From an uncultured Clostridia bacterium (lineage in GTDB: Bacteria; Bacillota; Clostridia; Oscillospirales; Acutalibacteraceae), in NCBI GenBank assembly GCA_937901145.1, contig CALCHE010000176.1, positions 1 to 13,587 of the forward strand: 13,587 nucleotides of DNA, read 5' to 3'. Below are positions 1 to 8,020 of this stretch, one piece after another. A program made the translations under genes and the position numbers. Numbering within the stretch: position 1 is the stretch's first letter; each line of letters opens with the position of its first letter. The notes beneath the pieces are model-generated. The model was not told the DNA's origin. It saw only the letters and a program-made list of their open reading frames with translations, and did not search any database.

Positions 1-2
1 AG

Positions 3-890
3 ATTCTGATGAACCTGATGAGTCTTTCTATGATTTTCGTTATGCTCACCATGTCCCGCGCTTCCGGCGAAAGAGTGTGCGAGGTTCTCGACGAAAAGAG
101 CGACCTTCACAGCCCCGAAAACGCTGTCACAGAGGTTACCGACGGAAGCATAGAGTTCATCGGTGCAGGCTTCAGCTACTCCTCAGATAAAAGTAAGCTC
201 TGTCTCAGAGATGTGAACATAAAAATAAACAGCGGCGAAACCGTAGGCATCATCGGCTCCACCGGCTCGTCAAAAACCTCCTTCGTTCAGCTTATTCCCC
301 GTCTCTACGATGTTACCGAAGGCGCGGTCAAGGTAGGCGGAAGAGACGTAATAGAATATGATCTCGACACCCTCAGAAACGAGGTTGCTATGGTACTGCA
401 GAAAAATGTTCTCTTCTCAGGTACCATAAAGGATAATCTCCGCTGGGGTAACGAAAACGCCACCGACGAAGAAATGATCGAGGCGTGCAAACTGGCTCAG
501 GCAGACCCCTTCATCAGAGAAATGGAGGAGGGCTACGACACCTACATCGAGCAGGGCGGTACCAATGTCTCAGGCGGACAGAAGCAGAGAATATGTATCG
601 CACGTTCTCTGCTGAAAAAGCCAAAAATCCTCATTCTGGACGACTCAACCAGTGCTGTAGACACCAAAACCGACGCCCTCATCAGACAGGCATTCAAAGA
701 ATACATTCCCGAAACCACCAAAATCATCATTGCCCAGCGTATTTCCTCCATCGAGGGAGCAGATAAAATCATCGTACTCGACGACGGCAAGGTATCTGCA
801 TTCGGAAATCACGAGGAGCTTCTCGCAAGCAGCGAAATTTACCGTGAGGTTTATCTCTCACAGATGAAAGGAGGAGAAGATAATGAGTAA
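3..890 (+). CDS. ABC exporter half-transporter, degenerate-site subunit (5' end outside window)
   Basis: Only the end of the last membrane helix and the nucleotide-binding domain are present; the frame is open to the window edge, so the true start lies upstream (an internal ATG is at 9). Counting from that ATG, the Walker A region is GSTGSSKT (83-90), with Ser replacing the Gly before Lys89. The Q-loop is Gln131, the signature VSGGQ is 187-191, and Walker B is LILDD (208-212), with Asp212 replacing the catalytic Glu. The switch residue is Gln243 instead of His. Families with this pattern (TM287, BmrC, LmrC) are the non-hydrolysing half of heterodimeric exporters; their own Walker motifs help form the degenerate ATP site, while their intact signature completes the partner's active site. 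The stop overlaps the next gene by 8 bases (ATGAGTAA), implying translational coupling. The substrate cannot be read from sequence; a multidrug or lipid-like compound is the usual inference. Confidence 0.93.
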   Translation: MLMNLMSLSMIFVMLTMSRASGERVCEVLDEKSDLHSPENAVTEVTDGSIEFIGAGFSYSSDKSKLCLRDVNIKINSGETVGIIGSTGSSKTSFVQLIPRLYDVTEGAVKVGGRDVIEYDLDTLRNEVAMVLQKNVLFSGTIKDNLRWGNENATDEEMIEACKLAQADPFIREMEEGYDTYIEQGGTNVSGGQKQRICIARSLLKKPKILILDDSTSAVDTKTDALIRQAFKEYIPETTKIIIAQRISSIEGADKIIVLDDGKVSAFGNHEELLASSEIYREVYLSQMKGGEDNE

Positions 891-2871
891 TCACCGTCCC
901 GCACAGGGAAAAATGCCGCCACCGGGTAAAATGCCCCCTATGGGCAGACACGGCGGTACACCCATAAGAATGAAGGGTGAAAAGCTCGACTTTAAGGTTA
1001 TTAAGCGCATCCTCTCCTATCTTGGTGCTAAACAAAAAATCCTTTTAGCAGTAGTAGTGCTGTGCATCTTCCTTTCGAGTATAGCCACCATCTTTTCTTC
1101 CCGCTTCGTAGGTGCTGTCATCGACGACCATATCACACCGATGCTCGAAAGCGGATCTACGGACTTCGGCCCCTTTATAGCCACTCTGATGAAAATGGCA
1201 GGTATTTTTCTTATCGGTATCGTCGCCACCTTCGCACAGAACAGAATTATGGTAGTAGTGGCACAGTCCGTGCTGAAGAAAATCCGTGACGAGATGTTCG
1301 CTCACATGCAGACCCTGCCCATAAAATATTTCGATACAAACAGCCACGGCGACATTATGAGCCGCTACACAAACGACATCGATACCCTCCGTCAGATGAT
1401 TTCCATGACCCTTCCTCAGGTTATCTCCTCCATAGTAACCATCGTTTCCACCTTTATTGCTATGGTAGCGGAAAGTATTCCTCTGCTTTTGGTTGTTATC
1501 ATCTGCATTTTCTGTATGATTACCGTAACAGGCAAGGTAGCAGGCAACAGCGGTAAATTCTTTATCAAACAGCAGCAGTCCCTCGGTGATGTGAACGGCT
1601 ACATCGAGGAAATGATAACGGGACAGAAGGTTATCAAGGTTTTCTGCCACGAGGACAAGACAAAAGCTGAGTTCGACGAAAAAAACGAAGAGCTTTTCGG
1701 AAATGCCTACTCAGCAAACAAGTTCGTAAATATGCTCGGCCCCATCAATAATAACCTCGGTCATCTCCAGTATGTGATTCTCGCCATAGCAGGCTGCTTC
1801 CTGGCAGTTATGACATCTCAGGGAGTCTTCCCCGAAAAGGGCTTTATGAGTATTTTCTCTCTGACAGCAGGCTCAGTAGCCACCTTCCTCGGCTATTCGA
1901 AATCCTTTACAATGCCCGTAAATCAGGTCTCGCAGCAGCTTAACTCTGTAGTTATGGCTATGGCAGGCGCCAAACGAATCTTTGAGGTTCTCGACACTGA
2001 AGGCGAACAGGATGAGGGCTATGTAACCCTGGTCAACGCTAAAAAAGAAAACGGAGAAATCACCGAAACTCTCGAGCACACAGGTATGTGGGCGTGGAAG
2101 CATCCCCACTCCGACGGCACCGTTTCCTACACGGAGCTTAAAGGCGAGGTAAGAATGTTTGATGTGGATTTCGGCTACGTGCCCGAAAAGACCGTCCTCA
2201 AAAACATCACTCTTTACGCTGAGCCGGGTCAGAAGGTAGCCTTTGTCGGTGCCACAGGTGCAGGCAAGACAACCATCACCAACCTCATTAACCGCTTCTA
2301 CGACATAGCCGACGGTAAGATAAGATATGACGGTATCAACATCAATAAAATTAAAAAAAGCGACCTTCGACGCTCTCTGGGTATAGTTTTACAGGACACC
2401 AACCTTTTCACAGGAACCGTAAAGGAGAACATCCGTTACGGAAACCTTGATGCCACTGACGAGGACATCATCGAGGCAGCAAAGAAGGCCAATGCTCACT
2501 CCTTCATTTCCCGTCTGCCTCAGGGCTATGATACTATGCTCACAGGTAACGGTGCAAACCTTTCACAGGGACAGCGTCAGCTTATCTCTATCGCCCGTGC
2601 CGCAGTAGCAGATCCGCCTGTTATGATTCTGGACGAGGCTACCTCCTCCATCGACACCCGTACCGAAGCACTCGTTCAGAAGGGTATGGATGCTCTGATG
2701 AATGGTAGAACGGTATTCGTTATCGCGCACCGCCTTTCCACAGTACGCAACAGCGATGTTATTATGGTACTGGAAAAGGGCGAGATAATCGAGCGCGGTA
2801 CTCACGAGGACCTTATAGCGAAAAAGGGCAAATACTATCAGCTTTATACGGGAGCGTTTGAGCTGGAATAA
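883..2871 (+). CDS. ABC exporter half-transporter, catalytic subunit
   Basis: A complete 662-residue half-transporter, the expected partner of the preceding subunit. A flexible Pro/Gly/Met-rich tail (1-30) precedes six membrane helices (about 52-78, 97-119, 177-197, 199-218, 292-312, 322-338) and a nucleotide-binding domain. Walker A is GATGAGKTT (456-464), the Q-loop Gln504, Walker B MILDE (581-585) with catalytic Glu585, and the switch residue His616. The signature is LSQGQ (560-564), with Gln in place of the first Gly, as in TM288/BmrD-type partners. A roughly 40-residue insertion (about 374-415) joins membrane and ATPase parts; I recall similar insertions in this Firmicutes subfamily. The start at 883 has AAAGGAGGAG at 867-876 and overlaps the upstream stop. 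Together the two proteins should give one active and one degenerate ATP site at the cytoplasmic membrane. A terminator follows directly. Confidence 0.95.
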   Translation: MSNHRPAQGKMPPPGKMPPMGRHGGTPIRMKGEKLDFKVIKRILSYLGAKQKILLAVVVLCIFLSSIATIFSSRFVGAVIDDHITPMLESGSTDFGPFIATLMKMAGIFLIGIVATFAQNRIMVVVAQSVLKKIRDEMFAHMQTLPIKYFDTNSHGDIMSRYTNDIDTLRQMISMTLPQVISSIVTIVSTFIAMVAESIPLLLVVIICIFCMITVTGKVAGNSGKFFIKQQQSLGDVNGYIEEMITGQKVIKVFCHEDKTKAEFDEKNEELFGNAYSANKFVNMLGPINNNLGHLQYVILAIAGCFLAVMTSQGVFPEKGFMSIFSLTAGSVATFLGYSKSFTMPVNQVSQQLNSVVMAMAGAKRIFEVLDTEGEQDEGYVTLVNAKKENGEITETLEHTGMWAWKHPHSDGTVSYTELKGEVRMFDVDFGYVPEKTVLKNITLYAEPGQKVAFVGATGAGKTTITNLINRFYDIADGKIRYDGININKIKKSDLRRSLGIVLQDTNLFTGTVKENIRYGNLDATDEDIIEAAKKANAHSFISRLPQGYDTMLTGNGANLSQGQRQLISIARAAVADPPVMILDEATSSIDTRTEALVQKGMDALMNGRTVFVIAHRLSTVRNSDVIMVLEKGEIIERGTHEDLIAKKGKYYQLYTGAFELE

Positions 2872-2872
2872 T

Positions 2873-2901
2873 AAAAAGGACACGAAATTCGTGTCCTTTT
2901 T
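2873..2901 (+). terminator. Rho-independent terminator of the ABC exporter operon
   Basis: Arms 2873-2886 and 2888-2901 are exact inverted repeats. The GC-bearing core is GGACACGAA/TTCGTGTCC and ends in five T. It begins one base after the stop codon of the second ABC gene. The A run on the 5' side means it may also act on transcripts arriving from the opposite strand. Confidence 0.93.
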
Positions 2902-2904
2902 AAA

Positions 2905-3056
2905 TGAAGAATGCAGAGTGGCGTGTAAGATTTATGAAATGATATAGTGATACACCGCCGAATTAACAGTACGTAATCGTAGGAACAACCATCGGTCGTC
3001 CGCAATAAATGCCAAACCTATAAGGTGTATGTGTAGGAACACGGCTTGCCGTGTCC
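2905..3056 (+). repeat. Composite intergenic repeat, locus 1 (modules A-B-D-C)
   Basis: The space between the convergent ABC and HAAS-protein genes holds a modular repeat. Module A (gaagaatgcagagtggcgtg) starts at 2907. Module B (tgatacaccgcc, then aattaacag) is at about 2948-2969. A D-type GTAGG hairpin (core ACAACC-ATC-GGTCGT) lies at 2978-3003, and a C-type hairpin (arms ACACGGC/GCCGTGT at 3039-3054) at 3033-3056. The same modules recur at 11735-12150 and 13287-13560, and in minus-strand form at 5053-5169. No open reading frame here looks genuine. Confidence 0.75.
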
Positions 3057-3073
3057 CTGATTTTTTATTATTA

Positions 3074-3721
3074 CTAAGCCTCCCAATCAAAATCTGCACT
3101 GTCATCATACCAATCAAACTCTTTAAAGTCGGTGATAACACCGTTTTCAGCTTCAATTTCGAGATTGAGTTTGTGCCTTATCTCGCCCGGATAAAAATCA
3201 AAGAGGAAATTAACAAAGGTCGGTTTGAGATAATAATAGCACTCAAAACTGATTTTATATGTATTTACTGTGTTTTTACCGTTAATTTTTTCATCCTCGA
3301 TTATAAATGCATCTGTACTCCTTATAAACTCTAAAGCTTCTTCGGTTTGTTCACCCTTCTGCAACTCAGAAGACCATTTTTTTAAATTCTCACAGTGACT
3401 TTTATTCATATAACTACTACCGAAACAGGAATTCACATCAGGAATAAAGAGTTTATAAGAAATTTTTCCGCTATCATCATAAGCAACTATTATAAGGCTG
3501 ACAATATCGTTAAAATCATACTCTCCCTCAACATAGAAAGTATAATCGTAATCTTCTTCATCTTCTTCGTACATATACTGAATATTCCGGTATATTGAAT
3601 AATCATTTTTTCCTATGGCTTCACATTTCTCTTTTATCACCGCGTCCATTTCATATACAAAAGAAGAAGCCTTGAGGAATTTTTTATAATTGTCCGATTG
3701 TTTTTCGAAGCCTATTTCCAT
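3074..3721 (-). CDS. C-terminal, probably extracytoplasmic part of a frameshifted HAAS-like membrane protein
   Basis: The frame gives 215 residues if read from the ATG at 3721. It ends with a double stop, TAG then TAA (3071-3076). The protein is acidic (EEDEEDYDYTF at about 52-62), has no membrane helix or signal peptide, and I do not recognise the domain. That ATG has no ribosome binding site. Upstream of it the same frame stays open to a stop at 3836-3838 and reads as plausible protein (FDGRAEKLYDEIRAGDS, then EETEKRL). This continues naturally from residue 272 of the preceding gene if one T is added to the T run at 3794-3798. I therefore read it as the tail of one 512-residue protein, placed outside the membrane by five preceding helices. 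It could instead be a real split gene or an assembly error. Confidence 0.72.
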   Translation of the reverse strand: MEIGFEKQSDNYKKFLKASSFVYEMDAVIKEKCEAIGKNDYSIYRNIQYMYEEDEEDYDYTFYVEGEYDFNDIVSLIIVAYDDSGKISYKLFIPDVNSCFGSSYMNKSHCENLKKWSSELQKGEQTEEALEFIRSTDAFIIEDEKINGKNTVNTYKISFECYYYLKPTFVNFLFDFYPGEIRHKLNLEIEAENGVITDFKEFDWYDDSADFDWEA

Positions 3722-4611
3722 AAGCCGTTTCTCTGTTTCTTCTGCACTGTCACCTGCTCTGATTTCATCGTACAGCTTTTCCGCTCTGCCGTCAAAAACG
3801 AAAGATATGTATCCTGTGAATCCTCCACGAAAAACTCATCTGTCACCCACTCATACTTATCATAGGCGAAGCCGTAAAGTATAAGAAAACAGACACAGGC
3901 AGTCGAAAGAATAGCTGTTAAGCTCTTTAAGGACAGACGGTAAGGCTTTTTTCTGAGCTTAACATCACTGCTGAAGCAAAGAATAAAGGTGATAAGTGCA
4001 TAAGCGCTTACTATAACTATATTTAAAATGTAAATTACAAACTCGCTTTCCGCCTCCGGACCATTTGTAATAAATCTGTATACGAGAGTTCCCGCATTAA
4101 GTATGGGATAAAATATGCCGCTTGTAATAAACGATCCGAGAGCAACCAATGCAAAAGCAGATGTTATGGCAACAAACTGTTTATCCAACCGTTGTCTGTG
4201 ACATTTTACAGTATGTACTATCAGAAAAACAAATCCGGCAAGAAAAAGAGCTAACCAAATTACGCTGGGCAGTATGTGAAGTGACGACTCAACGAAATAC
4301 CAATATCCGAGACCAAATGTCGAAACAGACAATATATTTACCGCACATATACCTGTAAACAGAAGAACTGCTTTCCATAAGCTATCCTTATAAATGGAAT
4401 TAAATTCCTGCCTTACGGGCTCAGCCTCACCCATTCCCTCCACAGCCTTCTGAAAGGCGGTTTCTTCATCGTAGCCGATTTCCATAAAAAACTCTGCTTT
4501 ATCGTATATATGGCATTCAAATTCTTCACGAAGGAGAGTTTTCGCCTCGGCAGAGATTTTTTTTGGAATTACACTATTGAGATAATCCTCCACTATTTTA
4601 TGCTGTTGCAT
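3712..4611 (-). CDS. HAAS/DUF1700-like membrane protein, N-terminal part (frameshifted), PadR partner
   Basis: Read from the ATG at 4611 this gives 299 residues. That start is preferred because GGAGGT lies at 4619-4624, seven bases upstream, whereas the longer frame begins with TTG at 4638 and has no such site. Residues 1-75 form a charged helical domain (EDYLNSVIPKKISAEAK, then GYDEETAFQKAVEGMGEAE) resembling the HAAS/DUF1700 domains of membrane proteins encoded beside PadR regulators. Five membrane segments follow (about 81-103, 112-135, 146-168, 190-213, 231-249), placing the C terminus outside the cell. After residue 272 the last 27 residues are Lys/Gln/Ser-rich and unlike the rest, while the alternative frame continues a sensible protein, so the real product probably runs on to 3074. 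The start lies inside the end of the PadR gene (14-base overlap), indicating one operon. The family's role is thought to be regulatory sensing at the membrane; the signal is unknown. Confidence 0.8.
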   Translation of the reverse strand: MQQHKIVEDYLNSVIPKKISAEAKTLLREEFECHIYDKAEFFMEIGYDEETAFQKAVEGMGEAEPVRQEFNSIYKDSLWKAVLLFTGICAVNILSVSTFGLGYWYFVESSLHILPSVIWLALFLAGFVFLIVHTVKCHRQRLDKQFVAITSAFALVALGSFITSGIFYPILNAGTLVYRFITNGPEAESEFVIYILNIVIVSAYALITFILCFSSDVKLRKKPYRLSLKSLTAILSTACVCFLILYGFAYDKYEWVTDEFFVEDSQDTYLSFLTAERKSCTMKSEQVTVQKKQRNGLWK

Positions 4612-4942
4612 TAGCAACACCTCCGACAACCTTGCCAACGGCTTTGGAATAGGCTTCCCATTCCTTTCTGTTTTCGTCCAGCACCTTAATACCTTTTTTC
4701 GTCAGACGATAGTATTTTCTTCTTCTCTCTCCCTCTTTGCCTTCCCAGTAGGACTCTACATAACCGTCCTTTTCGAAGGCGTGGAGAATTGGATACAGTG
4801 TGCCTTCCTTTAATGAAAAGACATATTCCGAACGCATTTCTATTTCCTTTATGATTCTGTAGCCGTACATATCCCCCTTTTCCAGTACAGAGAGTACGAG
4901 AAGGGCTGAACTTCCTTTGGTGAGTTCTTTTTTAATATTCAT
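4598..4942 (-). CDS. PadR-family transcriptional repressor
   Basis: The 114-residue protein is the usual size of short (PadR-s2 type) regulators. The winged helix-turn-helix covers about 10-85, with the family hallmarks DMYGYRIIKEI (24-34), LKEGTLYPIL (44-53) and the wing GERRRKYYRLT (71-81), followed by a short C-terminal dimerisation helix (83-104). The start is preceded by AAGGGGTG. It is the first gene of an operon with the HAAS-like membrane protein, a common pairing in Firmicutes, where the repressor controls its own operon. An imperfect palindrome overlaps the predicted -10 box of its promoter (4983-5009), which supports autorepression. Effector and further targets are not visible. Confidence 0.93.
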   Translation of the reverse strand: MNIKKELTKGSSALLVLSVLEKGDMYGYRIIKEIEMRSEYVFSLKEGTLYPILHAFEKDGYVESYWEGKEGERRRKYYRLTKKGIKVLDENRKEWEAYSKAVGKVVGGVANATA

Positions 4943-4982
4943 ATTTTCACCCCTTGTTTAAAATACCGAAACGCAAATACAT

Positions 4983-5026
4983 CTGTGTTCTATGCATAGA
5001 ATAACACAGTAATTTTCTTTTGTCAA
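4983..5026 (-). promoter_or_regulatory. Promoter and candidate PadR operator
   Basis: On the minus strand, TTGACA (5021-5026) and TATTCT (4998-5003) are separated by exactly 17 bases, a near-consensus sigma-A promoter reading toward the PadR gene. The 12-base perfect palindrome TCTATGCATAGA (4989-5000) overlaps the -10 box and is flanked by outer arms CTGTGTT (4983-4989) and AACACAG (5003-5009). The inner and outer dyads are offset by 1.5 bases, so the site is imperfect. Repressor binding here would block the promoter; this is inferred from position and symmetry. Confidence 0.8.
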
Positions 5027-5046
5027 CAAGAAACTTAAAGAAAGAC

Positions 5047-5073
5047 AAAAAAGCGACGGGATGAGTCATCCCG
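5047..5073 (-). terminator. Terminator for the P-type ATPase transcript, also an E-type repeat hairpin
   Basis: CGGGATGA-G-TCATCCCG (5057-5073) is a perfect 8-bp hairpin. Read on the minus strand it is followed, after CGTCGC, by six T (5047-5052). It lies about 100 bases beyond the ATPase stop and just upstream of the PadR promoter. The sequence before it on the minus strand (TGTAGGGCGGG) shows that it is also a member of the GTAGGG-hairpin repeat family. Confidence 0.72.
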
Positions 5074-5169
5074 CCCTACATTATTAAATTTGTGAATTCA
5101 GCGGACTGTCGTTTCTTTTTATTCGAAAATTCGCCCGCCACTTTGCATTTTTCACTTAGCACTTTGCAC
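5074..5169 (-). repeat. Composite intergenic repeat, locus 2 (modules A-B leading to E), minus-strand orientation
   Basis: Reading the minus strand from the base after the ATPase stop, module A (GTGCAAAGTGCTAAGTG, then ATGCAAAGTGGCG) is followed by a B-like segment (ACAGTCCGCTGAATTCACAA) and by GTAGGGCGGG, which opens the E hairpin at 5057-5073. Order and polarity match the plus-strand copies after the ABC, glycosylase and ldhA genes. Confidence 0.65.
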
Positions 5170-7959
5170 TTACTTCTTAACTGCTCTCTGAATAGCCTTA
5201 ACGATTTCAACTACAGGGATAGTGGAAAGACCGAGAAGAACGCATGCACCGTATTCTTTGAGGCTGATGGCTGTGAATTCGAAAGCATCAGCCAGGAAGG
5301 GTACATAAATAACTGCTGTGGTGAGAATGAGAGTGAGTGCCATAGCACCGAAGAGCCACTTGTTATGGTTGCCGAGAGTGAATACGGACTTTCTCTGTGA
5401 GCGCATATTGAAGGAGTGGAACACCTCTGCAAGGCTCATAGTAAGGAAAGCCATGGTCATACCGTTACCGTGGATCAGATCGTAAACATTACCGTAAACA
5501 CCGTGACCTGTCACTGCTATTCCTTCGAGAGCGGCTCTGATGCCTTCGCTCTCTACTGCGAAGAAGGTCATGGGGAACTCGCTGATTTTGGTCATAAGGT
5601 CAGCGGAGATAATACCTGAAGCGAAAAGCTCATTTACACTCATAAGATTACCGAGAAAGTATGCGCCTACAGTAAGAAGAGTTACCATAACACCCTGATA
5701 AAGCACATCGATGCCGAGGCCGCCTGCGAAAATGCCGTCCTTGGAGGCACGGGGCTTTCTCTGCATAATGTCCTTTTCGCCCTTTTCCATACCCAGTGAA
5801 AGTGCAGGGAAGGTGTCTGTGATAAGGTTAATCCACAGAAGGTGTGTAGGCTTGAGAATAGTGAAGCCGAGCATAGTAGCTGTGAAGATGGAGAGAACCT
5901 CGGAAAGGTTTGAGGAAAGAAGGAACTGGATAGCCTTACGGATGTTATCATAAATTCTTCTGCCCTGTGCCACAGCGGCTACGATAGTAGCGAAGTTATC
6001 GTCAGCCAGAACCATATCTGCTACATTCTTAGTAACGTCGGTACCTGTGATACCCATACCCACACCGATATCGGCACTCTTTATGGAGGGAGCATCATTT
6101 ACACCGTCACCTGTCATAGCGGTAACCATACCGTTTTCCTTCCAGGCGTTTACTATTCTTACCTTATGCTCGGGCTGAACTCGTGCATAAACGTGGTACT
6201 GTTTTACCTTTTCCTTGAAATCTTCATCACTGATGTTATCAAGATCTGCACCTGTGATAGCTTCGTCAGCAGAGGTGATAATACCCAGCTCCTTAGCGAT
6301 AGCTACAGCTGTATCCTTATGGTCACCTGTAATCATAATAGCAGTGATACCTGCACTCTTGCATTCATCGATAGCGAGCTTAACCTCAGGACGGACAGGG
6401 TCGATCATACCGCAGAGACCTACGAAAACGAGATCGTTTTCGAGAGCTTCGCTGGTTTCTTCCTCAGGCTTAGCGGAAAGAACCTTCATCGAAAGAGCGA
6501 GAACACGGAGAGCCTTGTCTGCCATTTCCTTATTCTTTGCGGCGATAACTGCTCTTACCTCGTCAGTCATGGGAACTTCCTTACCGCCGATGACTGCTGT
6601 CTTACATCTGCCTAAAACCACGTCGGGAGCACCCTTTGTGAACTGATAGATGCTCTCACCGAAATTATGCACGGTGGTCATCATCTTTCTCGATGAATCG
6701 AAGGGTACCTCTGCTATACGGGGATACTTGGCCTTAAGGTCGTTTTTGTTAAGATTATTATTAAGTGCGTGGTAAACGAGCGCAGCCTCGGTAGGCTCAC
6801 CGATAACTGTGTCACCCTCTACCTCTGCATCGGTACACAGTGCCATACCTGTAGCGAAAAGCTCCTCGCTTTCGCAGAAGGTTTCTACCACTGTCATTTT
6901 ATTCTGAGTGAGAGTACCTGTCTTGTCAGAGCAGATAATCTGAGCACAGCCGAGAGTTTCTACGGCCGTAAGCTTACGGATGATGGCGTTGTTCTTTGAC
7001 ATTTTGGTAACGCCCATGGAAAGAAGAATGGTAACTACTGCGGCAAGACCCTCGGGAATAGCTGCAACAGCAAGAGAGATCGCAACCATAAAGGTGTCAA
7101 GTGCCATACCGAGTGAGAAGCCTTCCTTGCTGGTGAGAAGAGTAAAGGCGAAAATGAAAACACAAATACCGATAACAAGGAATGAAAGAGTCTTGCTCAG
7201 CTGTGCAAGCTTGATCTGTAAGGGAGTCTGTCCCTCCTCTGCAGCCTCGATAGCACCGGCTATTTTACCCATTTCGGTGTTCATTCCTGTGCCTGTAACC
7301 ACAGCCACACCTCTGCCGTAAACCACATTGGAGCCCATATATACCATATTTTTTCTGTCGCCGAGGGGAACGTCTCCGTTCTCAGCGGCAGCGAGGGCAT
7401 CGACCTTTTTATTTACGGGAACGCTTTCACCTGTAAGGGAAGCCTCCTCCACCTGCATAGTGGCACATTCGACGATTCGTGCATCGGCAGGAATAGCGTC
7501 ACCTGCTTCCAGATGGATAATGTCACCCACTACGAGCTCTTCGCTTTTTACGTGGCAGAGTTTACCGTCTCTCACTACCTTGGACGTAGCCGCAGCCATT
7601 TCCTGCAGTGCCTCGATAGCAGCCTCGGCCTTGCTTTCCTGAACTACGCCCAGAACAGCATTGAGAACGACAACGAAGAGAATGATGATAACATCTGTGG
7701 GGAACTCCATATGTCCGCTCTGCATACCCTCGATTACACCCGTAACCGCTGAAATTACAGCAGCTACGATAAGGATGATAATCATAGGATCCTTAAGCTG
7801 GTCCATAAAACGTGCAAGGGTTGATTTTTTCTTTGCTTCGTTGAGCTTGTTTTTACCGTCGCGCTCCAGACGTGCCTGTGCTTCAGCAGAGGTAAGACCT
7901 GATGCCGAAGATTTCACCTCGGAGAAAACCTCCTCAGATGAATGGAGATAATGTTTCAT
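5170..7959 (-). CDS. P2-type cation ATPase (Ca2+ and/or Mn2+ export)
   Basis: This membrane pump couples ATP hydrolysis to cation export. It is 929 residues from the ATG at 7959, preferred because AAGGAAGG lies eight bases upstream; the ATG at 7965, used for the numbering here (931 residues), sits almost on that site. Seen in order: N-terminal cation-ATPase domain, actuator motif TGES (178-181), M4 motif PEGL (304-307), phosphorylation motif DKTGT with Asp347, nucleotide-binding KGAPD (444-448), hinge motif TGDGVNDAP (618-626), and about ten membrane helices. SERCA-type ion ligands are kept: Glu305 in M4, Asn686 and Glu689 in M5 (SSNLSEV), Asn713, Thr716 and Asp717 in M6 (NLITD). The M8 Glu of SERCA site I appears to be Ser843, as far as I can align. 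Family knowledge points to Ca2+; the yybP-ykoY riboswitch upstream points to Mn2+, as for streptococcal MgtA/CaxP. The substrate is therefore open. Confidence 0.95.
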   Translation of the reverse strand: MKHYLHSSEEVFSEVKSSASGLTSAEAQARLERDGKNKLNEAKKKSTLARFMDQLKDPMIIILIVAAVISAVTGVIEGMQSGHMEFPTDVIIILFVVVLNAVLGVVQESKAEAAIEALQEMAAATSKVVRDGKLCHVKSEELVVGDIIHLEAGDAIPADARIVECATMQVEEASLTGESVPVNKKVDALAAAENGDVPLGDRKNMVYMGSNVVYGRGVAVVTGTGMNTEMGKIAGAIEAAEEGQTPLQIKLAQLSKTLSFLVIGICVFIFAFTLLTSKEGFSLGMALDTFMVAISLAVAAIPEGLAAVVTILLSMGVTKMSKNNAIIRKLTAVETLGCAQIICSDKTGTLTQNKMTVVETFCESEELFATGMALCTDAEVEGDTVIGEPTEAALVYHALNNNLNKNDLKAKYPRIAEVPFDSSRKMMTTVHNFGESIYQFTKGAPDVVLGRCKTAVIGGKEVPMTDEVRAVIAAKNKEMADKALRVLALSMKVLSAKPEEETSEALENDLVFVGLCGMIDPVRPEVKLAIDECKSAGITAIMITGDHKDTAVAIAKELGIITSADEAITGADLDNISDEDFKEKVKQYHVYARVQPEHKVRIVNAWKENGMVTAMTGDGVNDAPSIKSADIGVGMGITGTDVTKNVADMVLADDNFATIVAAVAQGRRIYDNIRKAIQFLLSSNLSEVLSIFTATMLGFTILKPTHLLWINLITDTFPALSLGMEKGEKDIMQRKPRASKDGIFAGGLGIDVLYQGVMVTLLTVGAYFLGNLMSVNELFASGIISADLMTKISEFPMTFFAVESEGIRAALEGIAVTGHGVYGNVYDLIHGNGMTMAFLTMSLAEVFHSFNMRSQRKSVFTLGNHNKWLFGAMALTLILTTAVIYVPFLADAFEFTAISLKEYGACVLLGLSTIPVVEIVKAIQRAVKK

Positions 7960-8020
7960 AATCATTTCCTTCCTTCTGATATGTCTGTATTATTGACAGA
8001 CAAAGATTATTTTAACAGAA

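Noticed and set aside
1045..1650. 201-residue minus-strand frame opposite the second ABC gene
   Set aside because: It lies wholly inside a well-supported gene, has His/Tyr-rich composition typical of a shadow frame, and no start signals.
2873..3056. Insertion sequence remnant between the ABC and HAAS-like genes
   Set aside because: No transposase fragment, terminal inverted repeats or target duplication is visible; the stretch is explained by a terminator and the composite repeat.
3791..3801. Programmed -1 frameshift in the HAAS-like gene
   Set aside because: The site reads TCG-TTT-TTG; a classic slippery heptamer would need three identical bases first, but the base before TTT is G. I saw no stimulatory hairpin or internal ribosome binding site, so mutation or assembly error is simpler.
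6166..6646. Two overlapping plus-strand frames of about 145 residues opposite the ATPase
   Set aside because: They are antisense shadows of conserved P-type ATPase motifs, with no ribosome binding site or recognisable domain.
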